The notes: a model not told the origin generated them from the letters alone. Counted from the stretch's first letter, positions 1 through 9,676 are shown. The stretch is DNA of 64,000 nucleotides from Paenibacillus sp. FSL R5-0517 (GCF_037974355.1 NZ_CP150235.1:1922001-1986000); one strand, 5' to 3'. Program-made: numbers and translations.

Positions 1-28
1 CCGCCGGCTGATGCCAGCGGTTTTTTTG
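1..28 (+). terminator. Rho-independent terminator of an upstream gene
   Basis: The stem CCGCCGGC/GCCAGCGG (one G-U pair) closes on a TGAT loop and is followed by seven T. It ends a gene that lies outside the window. Confidence 0.8.
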
Positions 29-62
29 TTTAGCAAAAAGGATGCAGGAAGGATGAGGCCTC

Positions 63-1955
63 ATGATGACATTGGTACGCTTACATGAAGTATCAAAAGA
101 ATGGAACGGCATTGAATTGTTTACAGGATTGAATTTGGAGATTAATGAGGGCGAGCGACTTGCCATTCTGGGTCGTAACGGATGCGGCAAGACGACGTTG
201 TTACGAATCATTTTGGGAGAAGAGCACGGTGGTGGACGGATTGAACGGCATATTCCGCAGCAGGAATGGGGGTTCATGCGCCAGCGCTCGGAGATTGAGA
301 CGGGCATGAATGTATTGGATGCGGTCCGGCGTGAGAGCGGTCAGATCTATGAAGTGAAACGGAGTTTGGAAGAACTGGAGCAACGTTTGAGCATTAGCAC
401 TGAAGCGGATGATGAGCTGCTTGCAGCCTATACGCAAGTGATGGAGCAATATGAACAGCTTAACGGCTACATGTGGGAGACTGAAGTAGAGAAGGTACTG
501 ACACGTCTTGGACTATCCGCAGAGCATTGGAACAGACCCTATCATTCTTTGAGCGGTGGACAAAAAACAAAGGCTCGCCTGGCAGGACTTCTTGTCAGCA
601 AGCCCAAATTCCTGATCCTGGATGAACCGACGAATCATCTGGATGAGGGAAGCATGCGCTGGCTTGAAGAGTGGTTATCCTCATACGAAGGTACGCTGTT
701 ATTTGTATCTCACGATCGAACCTTTATTGATGAGGTAGCATCAGGAGTGATTGAATTCAGTGCAGATGCCCTGACCAAATACAAAGGCGGATACTCCGAA
801 TACAAGCTCCACAAAGAGCGTGAATTACGGGAACAGGAAACGATCTACCGCAGGCAGGAGCTGGAGCGTAAGGCGTTGGAAGAAACGATTCGAAACTACC
901 AGGAATGGTTCCATAAAGCGCATAATTCAGCGACCGATGTGGAGGTGAAGATCACCCAGAGCTTCTACAAGGCCAAAGCCAACAAAAATATTTCACGTTA
1001 CCATGCAAAACAAAAACAGCTGGAACGTTTGGAGCGGGAACGGGTGGATAAACCTCGTGAAGCTGCAAAGTTGAACATGGAATTGCAGATGAATCCACTG
1101 GCTGCACGACAGCTTGTTGCCTTGGATGAGGTGAGTTTTTCATATACGGGTAACGAGCCAGTGCTTCGTAACCTTCGAATCACCGTTGAACGCGGAGATC
1201 GGCTTGCCGTACGAGGTCCTAATGGAACGGGCAAGACGACACTGTTAAAGTTGATGATTGGTGAGCTGGAAGCGTCGCAGGGCAAGGTAACACGGCATCC
1301 ACAGCTGAAAATCGGTTACTTTTCACAGGAGCTGGAAGGGCTTCCCGAGAGTTTAACATTGCTGGATAGTTTGCTTACCCTCCCATCCATGACACAAAGT
1401 GCGGCACGTACCATTCTGGGATGTTTCCTGTTTTCAAGGGATGACGTGTTCAAGCGTATTGGGGATTTGAGCATGGGGGAAAAGTGCAGAGTGGCATTTC
1501 TGAGACTGTATTTTGGTGGAGCGAATCTGCTGGTGTTGGACGAACCGACGAACTATCTGGACATCGATACCCAGGAAGTCATGGAGAATGTATTAAAACA
1601 GGCTTCAGGTGCTTTGGTACTTGTATCTCATGACCGGATGCTGACGAAGACACTTGCGAATCGATTGTGCGATCTGGAATCTGGGGGCACAGCAACCCTG
1701 TTTGAAGGAGGCGTGTCGGATTGGGAGCAGTCCAGCAAACTTCGGGAGCGTGCGCTAGAGACACGGGAATCCGATGACGAGCGGTTGCGATTGGAGATGC
1801 GCCTGTCGGAGTTGCTGTCTCCTGTGAGCACTGCTGGAAAAGACAGTCTGACACAGCCCGAGCATTCGAATGAGCGAGCAGTCGAGGCCGCTGAGATTCG
1901 CAAAATCCAGCAGCGTCTGAAACAATTGAAAGATAAGGGCGCAAGCATAAATTAG
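63..1955 (+). CDS. ABC-F family ATPase (ribosome-associated)
   Basis: The protein has 630 residues and two ABC ATPase domains with no membrane segments, which defines the ABC-F class. Walker A motifs are GRNGCGKT (about residues 37-44) and GPNGTGKT (about 385-392). Signature sequences are LSGGQK and LSMGEK, and the Walker B stretches LDEPTNHLD and LDEPTNYLD are intact. A charged linker of about 80 residues joins the domains, and the C-terminal tail is helical and Lys/Glu-rich. ABC-F proteins bind the ribosomal E site and act in translation or in antibiotic target protection. I cannot tell from the sequence whether this is a housekeeping or a resistance member. Two adjacent ATG codons (63 and 66) are possible starts. 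An AGGAAGG lies near position 46-52 and a GAGG near 55-58. Confidence 0.9.
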   Translation: MMTLVRLHEVSKEWNGIELFTGLNLEINEGERLAILGRNGCGKTTLLRIILGEEHGGGRIERHIPQQEWGFMRQRSEIETGMNVLDAVRRESGQIYEVKRSLEELEQRLSISTEADDELLAAYTQVMEQYEQLNGYMWETEVEKVLTRLGLSAEHWNRPYHSLSGGQKTKARLAGLLVSKPKFLILDEPTNHLDEGSMRWLEEWLSSYEGTLLFVSHDRTFIDEVASGVIEFSADALTKYKGGYSEYKLHKERELREQETIYRRQELERKALEETIRNYQEWFHKAHNSATDVEVKITQSFYKAKANKNISRYHAKQKQLERLERERVDKPREAAKLNMELQMNPLAARQLVALDEVSFSYTGNEPVLRNLRITVERGDRLAVRGPNGTGKTTLLKLMIGELEASQGKVTRHPQLKIGYFSQELEGLPESLTLLDSLLTLPSMTQSAARTILGCFLFSRDDVFKRIGDLSMGEKCRVAFLRLYFGGANLLVLDEPTNYLDIDTQEVMENVLKQASGALVLVSHDRMLTKTLANRLCDLESGGTATLFEGGVSDWEQSSKLRERALETRESDDERLRLEMRLSELLSPVSTAGKDSLTQPEHSNERAVEAAEIRKIQQRLKQLKDKGASIN

Positions 1956-2036
1956 AACATGGACGGCTTGCTATTTCGATCTATTTTGCATATAATTATG
2001 AACGATCATCGATGATTACATCGATATAGGGTATGT

Positions 2037-2199
2037 GTTCAAAAAGAGCGGTTTTCAGTACCGAGAAGATGGGATGAAGATAGAAATGGAGTAGCGGAGC
2101 GTAGGAAAACTACGTGAGCAACGGACATTTCGGCTGAATCCGATATTCGACGCTGATGCCAAGAGGCATCATTCGTAATCAAAAGCGGACTTTTTGACA
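2037..2199. repeat. 163-bp intergenic element with imperfect terminal inverted repeats
   Basis: The ends 2037-2055 and 2181-2199 are imperfect inverted copies. They share TCAAAAAG and CG..TTTT, about 14-15 of 19 positions. Inside are two small hairpins, CGTAG-GAAAA-CTACG near 2100-2114 and GATGCC-AAGA-GGCATC near 2155-2170. I see no open reading frame with a ribosome binding site. From memory, nearly identical blocks recur between genes of Paenibacillus genomes. That is recall, not a search. It could be a MITE or a REP-like sequence. Its right end supplies a TTGACA just upstream of the pheS leader. Confidence 0.6.
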
Positions 2200-2221
2200 A
2201 CCTCTAAAGGTTTAACTAACA

Positions 2222-2521
2222 AGCAAACGTGATGATGGAGATAAGTAAGCAGTGCCTCTGGACAGGGAGGAAGCGCCGTAGATTGAGAGCGTTTCTGTAG
2301 AACAAGGCTGCCGAAATTCACTCCGAAGCGGTTCCCTGAACCTGTTTGTGTGCAGACACAGAGGCAACAGTAGGGGCAAACGGTTAACGGTCGTTATTCC
2401 GTACAAAGTGAGACAAAACCAGTTGCAGGCCAGAAGGTCCGTGCAGCAATGGATGTCTAACAAGGGTGGTACCACGGTCTTTTCGTCCCTTCAGGGGAGA
2501 GAAGGCCTTTTTTTGTTGCAA
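2222..2521 (+). promoter_or_regulatory. T-box leader (tRNA-Phe) of pheS-pheT
   Basis: The T-box sequence AGGGTGGTACCACGG is at 2463-2477. Its TGGT would pair with a tRNA acceptor end carrying discriminator A, as tRNA-Phe does. An AGTA stretch near 2244 and GAAA-TTC-A near 2313-2320 look like the two sides of the specifier loop, giving a candidate UUC (Phe) specifier at 2317-2319. The terminator stem 2476-2515 ends in seven or more T. Uncharged tRNA-Phe should favour the antiterminator and switch on phenylalanyl-tRNA synthetase. Confidence 0.92.
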
Positions 2522-2549
2522 AAACACCACAAAAAGGGGGCAATTACAC

Positions 2550-3584
2550 ATGAAAGAACGTTTAGAGGCATTGAAGATCGAAGCGCTGGAGCAGTTGTCT
2601 GGTGTGAATGATCCACAGACGCTCAGTGATCTGCGTGTGAAGTATTTGGGGAAAAAGGGTGCATTGACTGAAATTTTGCGAGGCATGGGTGCACTTAGTG
2701 CGGAGGAACGTCCGGTTATTGGTCAAGTAGCCAATGATGTTCGGGCTGCCATTGAGGAAGTCATCGACAGCAAGCAGGATCAGTTCCAGAAGGAAGAGAC
2801 GGCGAAGCGTCTGCAATCCGAGAAAATTGATGTGACGCTGCCAGGACGTCGTGGACGTCAAGGCGGACTGCATCCACTGACAAAAGTGGTACAGGAGATC
2901 GAAGATATTTTCATCGGCATGGGATACCGCGTAGCGGAAGGTCCTGAAGTCGAGATGGATTATTACAACTTTGAAGCATTGAACTTGCCGAAGAATCACC
3001 CGGCGCGCGATATGCAGGATTCCTTCTATGTTACCGAAGACTTGTTGATGCGTACCCATACATCTCCGGTTCAAGTGCGTACCATGCAGAGCATGAAGGG
3101 CGAAGTGCCTGTCAAAGTCATCTGCCCAGGTAAAGTATACCGCCGTGATGACGATGATGCGACGCACTCTTTCCAATTCAACCAGGTTGAAGGGCTGGTC
3201 ATCAGCGAAAACATTCGTATGAGCGATCTGAAAGGAACCCTGCTGCAATTCGTGCGCGAAATGTTCGGTTCCCACACGGAGATTCGTCTGCGTCCAAGTT
3301 TCTTCCCGTTCACGGAGCCAAGTGCGGAAGTGGATGTAACCTGTGTACAATGTGGCGGCAGCGGCTGTCGGGTATGTAAGCAAACCGGCTGGCTTGAAAT
3401 TTTGGGCGGCGGTATGGTTCACCCGAAAGTACTGGAAATGGGTGGTTACGATCCGGAGAAATACAGTGGTTTCGCATTTGGTATGGGCGTAGAGCGTATC
3501 GCCATGCTGAAGTATGGTGTCGATGATATCCGTCACTTCTACAATAGCGATCTGACCTTCTTGAAGCAATTCGGAAGGCTGTAA
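2550..3584 (+). CDS. pheS: phenylalanyl-tRNA synthetase alpha subunit
   Basis: The protein has 344 residues, the usual PheS length. It starts with the N-terminal coiled coil ([16 protein letters not shown]...) and continues into the class II catalytic core. The core includes the [11 protein letters not shown] motif and the Cys-rich loop [12 protein letters not shown] found in Firmicute PheS. The ATG at 2550 follows AGGGGG at 2535-2540 and lies just after the T-box terminator. A longer reading frame runs back to 2466 but crosses that terminator, so I reject it. With PheT it forms the alpha2beta2 enzyme that charges tRNA-Phe. Confidence 0.97.
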   Translation: MKERLEALKIEALEQLSGVNDPQTLSDLRVKYLGKKGALTEILRGMGALSAEERPVIGQVANDVRAAIEEVIDSKQDQFQKEETAKRLQSEKIDVTLPGRRGRQGGLHPLTKVVQEIEDIFIGMGYRVAEGPEVEMDYYNFEALNLPKNHPARDMQDSFYVTEDLLMRTHTSPVQVRTMQSMKGEVPVKVICPGKVYRRDDDDATHSFQFNQVEGLVISENIRMSDLKGTLLQFVREMFGSHTEIRLRPSFFPFTEPSAEVDVTCVQCGGSGCRVCKQTGWLEILGGGMVHPKVLEMGGYDPEKYSGFAFGMGVERIAMLKYGVDDIRHFYNSDLTFLKQFGRL

Positions 3585-3668
3585 CTTAACAATACAATGG
3601 ATCAACAAATATAGAGCAAACGTTATGAACCGGGAATACCAATTTATAGATGAAGGAAGTGAACGTCC

Positions 3669-6122
3669 ATGAGAGTATCGACAGATTGGCTGTCTGATTA
3701 TATTTCCCTTGAAGGTGTGACGCCACAGGAATTGGCGGAGAAAATCACCCGTGCGGGTGTCGAGATTGATGTAGTGGAGAACCGCAACAAGGGCGTGAAT
3801 AAAGTTGTTGTAGGTTATGTGAAGAGCAAGGAGAAACACCCGGATGCAGACAAACTGAATGTATGTGTCATCGATGCCGGCCAGGAAGAAGATCTGCAGA
3901 TCGTGTGTGGTGCGAAAAATGTGGATGCAGGTCAAAAGGTAGTCGTAGCATTGGTTGGAGCGAAGCTCCCTGGTGGATTGGATATCAAAAAAGCCAAATT
4001 GCGCGGTGTTGTATCCCTTGGCATGATCTGTTCTGCGAAAGAGCTGGGCATGAACGATAAATTGCTGCCCAAAGATCAACAGGAAGGTATTCTTGTTCTA
4101 CCGGAAACAACAGAGGTTGGCACGCCGATCAGCCAGGTTCTTGGTCTCGACGATCATGTACTTGAACTGGACCTGACACCGAACCGTTCCGACTGTCTCA
4201 GCATGCGTGGCGCAGCTTATGAAGTAGGTTCCATTCTGGGTCGTGAAGTGAAGTTGCCGAATCCCAAAGACCAACTGGTTGAAGTGGGTGATGAAGCTGC
4301 GAATCATATCTCTGTAGAGATTAAGGCACAGGAGCAATGCAGTCACTATGCGGCTCGTTATGTAACCGGCATTAAGCTGGGTGCTTCCCCGCTCTGGATG
4401 CAAAACCGTCTAATGGCTGCAGGTGTTCGTCCAATCAACAATATCGTTGATATCACGAACTATGTCATGCTGGAATATGGTCAACCGTTACATGCATTCG
4501 ATGCGGATAAGCTGGAAAAAGGCCATATTGAAGTGCGTATGGCCAACGAAGGCGAAACGATCGTTACGCTTGATGGACAGGAGCGCAAGCTGGAGCCGCA
4601 CATGTTGCTCATTACGGATGGCGTGAAACCTGTAGCCATCGCTGGGGTTATGGGTGGCGAGAATTCCGAGGTATCGGAAGGTACGGTGAATCTGCTCTTG
4701 GAGTCCGCCAAATTCGACGGCGGAACCGTTCGGAAAACGTCGCGCCAACTGGGGCTGCGTTCCGAAGCAAGCATGCGTTTTGAGAAGGAAGTAGACCCGG
4801 GTGCGGTGATTACGGCTTTGGATCGTGCGGCTGAACTGATTCAGCGTTATGCTGAGGGTGAAGTGCATCAGGGAATTGTGGAAGCTGGGGCAGAAGCGGC
4901 GGAGAAACGTGTCATTCAATTGTCGCTGAACAGGCTGAATCGTTATCTGGGAACAGATCTGTCTTTGCTTGAGGTGAAAACGATCTTCGCTCGCTTGCAC
5001 TTTGCATGTGGTGATGCTGAGCAAGGACTGCTGGATGTGGAAGTGCCAACACGCAGAGGGGATATTACACTTGATGTAGACTTGTTCGAAGAGATTGCGC
5101 GCTTGTACGGATACGACAACATTCCAACCACATGGATTGAAGGACCGACAACTCCGGGGGCATATACACGCTCTCAAGCGATGCGCCGCACTATTCGTGG
5201 AGTGCTCTCAGGCAGTGGCTGGCAGGAAATGATCAGTTATTCCTTTGTGCACCCGGATAAAGCGACATTATTCCCGGCGTTGACACAAGGCAGTAAAGCC
5301 GTGAAACTCGCGATGCCGATGAGTGAAGACCGCAGTGTGCTTCGTACGAGTATTTTGCCGCAAATGCTGGATGCAGCGGTGTATAACATGAACCGTAAAC
5401 AGGATTCACTGGCTGTATTCGAAGTGGGCAGCGTGTTCTTCACCGAAGAAGATCAGCTGACCAAGCAACCCCATGAGATCCCAGTACTGGGCTTGCTGCT
5501 CACCGGGAATCGTGCAAACCAGCAGTGGAATGTTGGAGCGGAGAAAGTAGATTTCTTCGACCTGAAAGGTGCACTTGAGCAACTGTTCGCTTATGTAGGC
5601 CTGGAACAACGCATTCGCTTGGTAGCGAACAGCCCCGAAGGCTTCCATCCGGGACGTTCTGCATCAGTTTATCTGGAAGGCAAGGATGGCGGAGAAGGCA
5701 CATTGATCGGTACATTGGGTCAGTTGCATCCGGAACTGCAACAGCAGTATGATCTGAATGATGTATACATCGCAGAGATTGCACTTGAATCGATCTACAA
5801 TGAAGCAGACGCTGACATTCGTTATCGTGAACTTCCGCGTTTCCCAGCCATGGAACGTGATATCGCGGTTGTTGTGAATGAGGATGTTGAAGCGGGAGAT
5901 ATGCTGCGCGCCATTCGTGAATCGGCGGGTGAGTTGTTACAAACTGTACAAGTATTCGATGTGTTCACTGGAAGTAAGCTGGGTGAAAACAAGAAGAGCG
6001 TGGCGATGGCACTGGTATACCGGAATCATGAACGTACACTGACCGATGAGGAAGTTACTGAAGTTCATGCCCGTGTAGTGGCTCGTCTGGAAGAGCAATT
6101 CGGAGCGGAATTGCGTAAATAG
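3669..6122 (+). CDS. pheT: phenylalanyl-tRNA synthetase beta subunit
   Basis: The protein has 817 residues, standard for the long bacterial beta subunit. In order there are an EMAP/OB-type tRNA-binding domain (about 40-150, including CVIDAGQEEDLQIVCGAKN), the B3/B4 editing domain, the B5 domain, the catalytic-like core and a C-terminal FDX-ACB anticodon-binding domain (RFPAMERDIAVVV...). It lies 84 bp after pheS in the same T-box operon. The start ATG is preceded by GAAGGAAGTGA. A strong terminator hairpin follows at 6163-6213. Confidence 0.97.
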   Translation: MRVSTDWLSDYISLEGVTPQELAEKITRAGVEIDVVENRNKGVNKVVVGYVKSKEKHPDADKLNVCVIDAGQEEDLQIVCGAKNVDAGQKVVVALVGAKLPGGLDIKKAKLRGVVSLGMICSAKELGMNDKLLPKDQQEGILVLPETTEVGTPISQVLGLDDHVLELDLTPNRSDCLSMRGAAYEVGSILGREVKLPNPKDQLVEVGDEAANHISVEIKAQEQCSHYAARYVTGIKLGASPLWMQNRLMAAGVRPINNIVDITNYVMLEYGQPLHAFDADKLEKGHIEVRMANEGETIVTLDGQERKLEPHMLLITDGVKPVAIAGVMGGENSEVSEGTVNLLLESAKFDGGTVRKTSRQLGLRSEASMRFEKEVDPGAVITALDRAAELIQRYAEGEVHQGIVEAGAEAAEKRVIQLSLNRLNRYLGTDLSLLEVKTIFARLHFACGDAEQGLLDVEVPTRRGDITLDVDLFEEIARLYGYDNIPTTWIEGPTTPGAYTRSQAMRRTIRGVLSGSGWQEMISYSFVHPDKATLFPALTQGSKAVKLAMPMSEDRSVLRTSILPQMLDAAVYNMNRKQDSLAVFEVGSVFFTEEDQLTKQPHEIPVLGLLLTGNRANQQWNVGAEKVDFFDLKGALEQLFAYVGLEQRIRLVANSPEGFHPGRSASVYLEGKDGGEGTLIGTLGQLHPELQQQYDLNDVYIAEIALESIYNEADADIRYRELPRFPAMERDIAVVVNEDVEAGDMLRAIRESAGELLQTVQVFDVFTGSKLGENKKSVAMALVYRNHERTLTDEEVTEVHARVVARLEEQFGAELRK

Positions 6123-6162
6123 GACAGAAGAACATTTTTTGAACAAAGATTAGCAGGAATTG

Positions 6163-6213
6163 TTTGAAGTCACATCGAATCCTTAGCATTAGAGGATCGA
6201 TGTGACTTTTTTG
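6163..6213 (+). terminator. terminator of pheST
   Basis: The arms AGTCACATCGAATCC and GGATCGATGTGACT pair over about 14 bp and are followed by TTTTTTG. Confidence 0.88.
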
Positions 6214-6260
6214 TGATTACAGCTTAGAATCAACATACAGACTTGAAGGAGGGCACAACT

Positions 6261-9002
6261 GTGACTACACCTGATCGTACACGCGTCACCGTAGAGATCT
6301 ACGGGACTTCCTATAAACTGGTTGGCAGCAGTGCCGACTATATGAAACAAGTAGCTAACCTGGTAGATGAGCGTATGAGCGCGATCTCCAAGCAAAATTC
6401 CCGTCTGGATACTCCGCGTATTGCGGTGCTGGCGGCTGTACATATGGCTGAACAGTCTCTTCAGACACAGGAAATCCGGAATGAGCTGAAGATGCTTACT
6501 GGAGAACGTACAGAACTGAGAAACGAATTAAATCGATTGAACGCCATACAAAATGAACATCAACAAGAATTGGAACGGCGTGACCAGTCTCTAGCTGAAT
6601 TGCAGAAGCTGAAGCTTGAAGCAGAGCAGGCGCTGCAAAAGGCTGAGACGGACAAGCAAGCAGAAATGGACAAGTTAAACGCACTGCTTGAGCAGGAACG
6701 TGCCCAGGCAACGGAGCGAGTGCAGAAATTGCAGGCCCAGGCAACGGCACAACTCAAGGAAGCAGAGGCCAAGGCGGCAACACAACTCAAGGAAGCAGAA
6801 GCGAAGGCAACGAGACAGCTGAAGGAAATGGAAGAAAAAGCGGCTAATCAGCTCAAAACTGCACAGGCACAGGCCGCTTCTCAGTTAAAAGAAGCTCAGA
6901 ATCGTTCTGCCGCCGAATTGCAGCAGGTGCAGGCCAAAGCTGCGGCTCAATATAAGGAATTGCAGGATAAGGTTGCCGCTCAATTAAAAGCAGCCGAGAG
7001 TCGTGCCATTGCAGAACGTCAACAAATAGAAGCCGAAGCTGCACAACAGGTTCAGACAGCCAAGGAAGAAGCCGAGTCGGCCATTTTGTTAGAGTTGGAG
7101 CAAGCAGAGAATAACCTGAAAAAAGCTCAGGAAGAAGCGGCACTGCAATATAACGAACTTCAGCAACAGATGGAGCTTCGTCTCCAGCAGGTTGAAGAAA
7201 AAGCGCTGGAACAGACTCAGGCTCTGACGGATCAAGCGAATCAAGAGCGGGCTGCCTTGCAGGAACAAGCGGAGCAGAAGCGCCTGAACCAGATAAACCA
7301 ATTAAATGCAGAGTTCAAAGCCTTATCCGAACAGTCGGAACTCGAATGGATGGAGAAAGAAGCAGCCCTTGAGGAACAATTGCAACAAGCCAAGGAAGCA
7401 GCAGCATCTCAGGCAACCGAAGCCGCTGCAGTGGCAGAGGCCTTGTTGCAAGATGAACGGAGCAAGCTCAACCAGCAGCTTGAGGAACAACGTAAACAGG
7501 CGGAGACTCGACTGTTAGATGTCGAGGAGCAATTGGAAGAGGTAATGACCCAGCTCATCAGTGCGCAGGACACAGTTGCAGCGCAAGAACAGCAACTCCA
7601 GCACGAGCGTGGTCAATTGGAAACGTTGCGTCATGAGCATGGAGTCCGTATACAGGAGCAGGAAGTTCAAAGTCGCCGAATTACGGAACTGGAACAACAA
7701 CTGGAGCAGTTGAAAGAGGACCGGTCTCAGTTGCAGGAACTTCTGCGTGAAACGGAGCAGGCTGCCCAGCAATCCCGTGATGCACAGCAACAATGGAAAC
7801 AGAAGTATAATGAAACTGTAGAGAGAGAAACCTCTCTTACAGCGCAGCTGCGCAAACTTCAGGAGCAGCACGCACAGCTTGAACAGGAAGTCCAAAACCT
7901 TCGTGAGGCTGAAGTGAAGTCGGAAGAGGAGCAGCGCAGGTTGCATAAGGTGCTTGAACAGGCTCATGCCGCGGTGCGTACATTGCAGAATGAGATCGGC
8001 ACACTTACGGAACGTGAGCAATCCTGGAAAGACCTTGCTGAACAGCGATTGGCTGAGATCGGGGACCTGGAGAACCAGATTCTCGAAGTTGCTGAACAAA
8101 ATGAGACATTGGAGTCTGGTGTGCAATCCCTTCATGATGAATTGTCCGTAGTGAAGGAAGAGTCTCGTTTTAACCATGAAGAGGCTGTCCATTACCAGAA
8201 GGATGCTGAGCTCTTGGAAGAAAAACGCAAAGAGCTTGAAGTTGAGTTAAATGCTGTTCGGGAAGATCTGGACCGACTTCAGGATAATTATAAACAAATC
8301 CGTAACGATTACAGTGATGCATTACAACGGGAAGAGAGTTACAGTTCCAAGATTGATGAATTGAGTTCAGAGAAGCAAGAGATTGTGAGAGCACTTGAAG
8401 AAGCAAGACAGTCTTCAGCAAAACTTTCCGAGCGCTACTCCGAGCAAGAGAACCGACTGGCCCAGACCGAGGAAGAAGCGCTGGAGTGGCAGATCAAATA
8501 CGAAGAACTGTCGGTCAAACAGGCCGAATTGGCATCCCGCCTAGAGCAGTTGACGAGACGTGAAGAAGAACTTCGCTCAAGCGTTGAACAAGCAGAGCAG
8601 AACGACCAAGTATGGAAACGCCGTGCGGATGAATGGGCGGCTCAGGAGCAATCCTGGCAGGAGCGTTGGGCCGCGCTTGAGAATGAACTGACGGTTTGGA
8701 AGAGTGAGAGTGCTGCAAGTAGCGAGTTGCTGGAGGGACTGGAGCAAGAACGACAACAGCTGGATAAGTTACGTGCAGAAGCAACGCAAGAGAAAGAGAT
8801 GATGGAAACCGAATTGCTTGAGATGGGAGAGCGTTACGAACTAGCAGCCAACCAATTACGTTTGTTACAGGTGGAACGCGAGATGGAGCAGGAGAAGGCA
8901 GAGCAACTGAACACGGAATATCGTCAGTTGCATGATGAATATAAGAAATTGCAGACGGAATATAACGAATGGATTGAATTGATTGAACAGGACCAGACCT
9001 AG
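6261..9002 (+). CDS. zapA: ZapA-domain protein fused to a giant coiled coil
   Basis: Residues 1-80 match the FtsZ-ring factor ZapA (RVTVEIYGTSYKLVGSS..., then the helix VANLVDERM and AVLAAVHMAEQSL). The remaining ~830 residues are almost uninterrupted Glu/Gln/Ala/Leu coiled coil ending in YNEWIELIEQDQT. About eight tandem 11-residue repeats of the form QLKEAEAKAAT lie at roughly residues 164-252 (DNA 6750-7016). Ordinary ZapA has 85-120 residues, so this is an about eightfold extension. The GTG at 6261 is chosen because AAGGAGGG sits at 6246-6253; the TTG at 6243 would overlap that site. The pheT-zapA-mutS2 order matches Bacillales. A role in division is inferred from the N-terminal domain, and the long rod could reach other partners. 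Confidence 0.85.
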   Translation: MTTPDRTRVTVEIYGTSYKLVGSSADYMKQVANLVDERMSAISKQNSRLDTPRIAVLAAVHMAEQSLQTQEIRNELKMLTGERTELRNELNRLNAIQNEHQQELERRDQSLAELQKLKLEAEQALQKAETDKQAEMDKLNALLEQERAQATERVQKLQAQATAQLKEAEAKAATQLKEAEAKATRQLKEMEEKAANQLKTAQAQAASQLKEAQNRSAAELQQVQAKAAAQYKELQDKVAAQLKAAESRAIAERQQIEAEAAQQVQTAKEEAESAILLELEQAENNLKKAQEEAALQYNELQQQMELRLQQVEEKALEQTQALTDQANQERAALQEQAEQKRLNQINQLNAEFKALSEQSELEWMEKEAALEEQLQQAKEAAASQATEAAAVAEALLQDERSKLNQQLEEQRKQAETRLLDVEEQLEEVMTQLISAQDTVAAQEQQLQHERGQLETLRHEHGVRIQEQEVQSRRITELEQQLEQLKEDRSQLQELLRETEQAAQQSRDAQQQWKQKYNETVERETSLTAQLRKLQEQHAQLEQEVQNLREAEVKSEEEQRRLHKVLEQAHAAVRTLQNEIGTLTEREQSWKDLAEQRLAEIGDLENQILEVAEQNETLESGVQSLHDELSVVKEESRFNHEEAVHYQKDAELLEEKRKELEVELNAVREDLDRLQDNYKQIRNDYSDALQREESYSSKIDELSSEKQEIVRALEEARQSSAKLSERYSEQENRLAQTEEEALEWQIKYEELSVKQAELASRLEQLTRREEELRSSVEQAEQNDQVWKRRADEWAAQEQSWQERWAALENELTVWKSESAASSELLEGLEQERQQLDKLRAEATQEKEMMETELLEMGERYELAANQLRLLQVEREMEQEKAEQLNTEYRQLHDEYKKLQTEYNEWIELIEQDQT

Positions 9003-9066
9003 CGGAATGAATGTAGCAGAACTGGCTCGTGGGCAACGTACTCTGGTACAATTTGTTATACTAAAG

Positions 9067-9096
9067 AAGGAGCTCCCGTCGCTGCGGGGGCTCCTT
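9067..9096. terminator. bidirectional terminator between zapA and the CuA lipoprotein
   Basis: The arms AAGGAGCTCCCG and CGGGGGCTCCTT flank TCGCTG between convergent genes. The T-tail is poor on the plus strand and slightly better on the minus strand (TCTTTAG). Confidence 0.7.
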
Positions 9097-9106
9097 GTCT
9101 TGAAAC

Positions 9107-9493
9107 CTATTCTTCAACAATAATTTTGGAGATCATGCTACTGTGTCCTGAACCACAGAAGACAGAACAGGACATTTCAAACTCACCAACCTTGTCTGGG
9201 GTTATGACTTTGGAGCTATTTCTGGTATCCAGTTGAAGATTCAGCTCAGGCACAAGTATACCGTGATTTCCATTTACATTTTCATAAACAATCTTAACCG
9301 GAACGCCTTTTTTGAGTCGGTACTCAGGTTGATCGAATTCGTAGTTGCTTGCCTTGATGACCAGTTCTTCACTGGCTGTAACTTCAGCATCGGATCCATT
9401 ACTTCCAGATTCTGCGGACTGCTTCGTCCCTCCGCATGCGGCGAGGACCAGAATTAACATACAGGCAGCAAGCCATGTTATGCCTTTCTTCAT
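9107..9493 (-). CDS. free-standing CuA-domain cupredoxin lipoprotein
   Basis: The protein has 128 residues. A lipoprotein signal (MKKGITWLAACMLILVLAAC, lipobox Cys20) precedes a Ser/Gly/Asp linker and then a small beta-rich domain. The domain carries the binuclear CuA site of cytochrome oxidase subunit II: His77 (NGNHG), Cys109, Cys113, His117 and Met120 in CSVFCGSGHSSM. It lacks the transmembrane hairpin of subunit II, and no oxidase genes are near. It should be anchored outside the membrane and could carry electrons or pass copper to an oxidase. The second ATG (9493) is six bases after AAGGAGG; the first (9496) is only three. Confidence 0.85.
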   Translation of the reverse strand: MKKGITWLAACMLILVLAACGGTKQSAESGSNGSDAEVTASEELVIKASNYEFDQPEYRLKKGVPVKIVYENVNGNHGILVPELNLQLDTRNSSKVITPDKVGEFEMSCSVFCGSGHSSMISKIIVEE

Positions 9494-9642
9494 CATGTGC
9501 CTCCTTAAGCTTGATATGGATAAAATTTGAATGATTGCTCCAGTCATCATACCGCAATATATGGATGCCTGTACACGCTGCGTATGTCGGTTTTTTGAAA
9601 ATTGTACGTCTATGTCATAGAGGGGTACTGCCCAAATGAAAT

Positions 9643-9676
9643 AAACCTCTTCCGGCACGGAGCCTTCAGAGGTTTA
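9643..9676 (-). terminator. hairpin after the holin-like gene
   Basis: AAACCTCT/AGAGGTTT arms enclose a GC-rich loop. Read on the minus strand it ends ATTTCATTTG, a weak terminator tail. The rest of 9494-9713 shows no gene. Confidence 0.5.

Noticed and set aside
2562..4079. 505-codon frame on the minus strand opposite pheS and pheT
   Set aside because: It lies wholly under two certain genes, has no ribosome binding site and has low-complexity composition typical of an antisense shadow.
8515..9051. 178-codon minus-strand frame opposite the end of the ZapA fusion
   Set aside because: It is an antisense shadow of repetitive coiled-coil codons without start signals.
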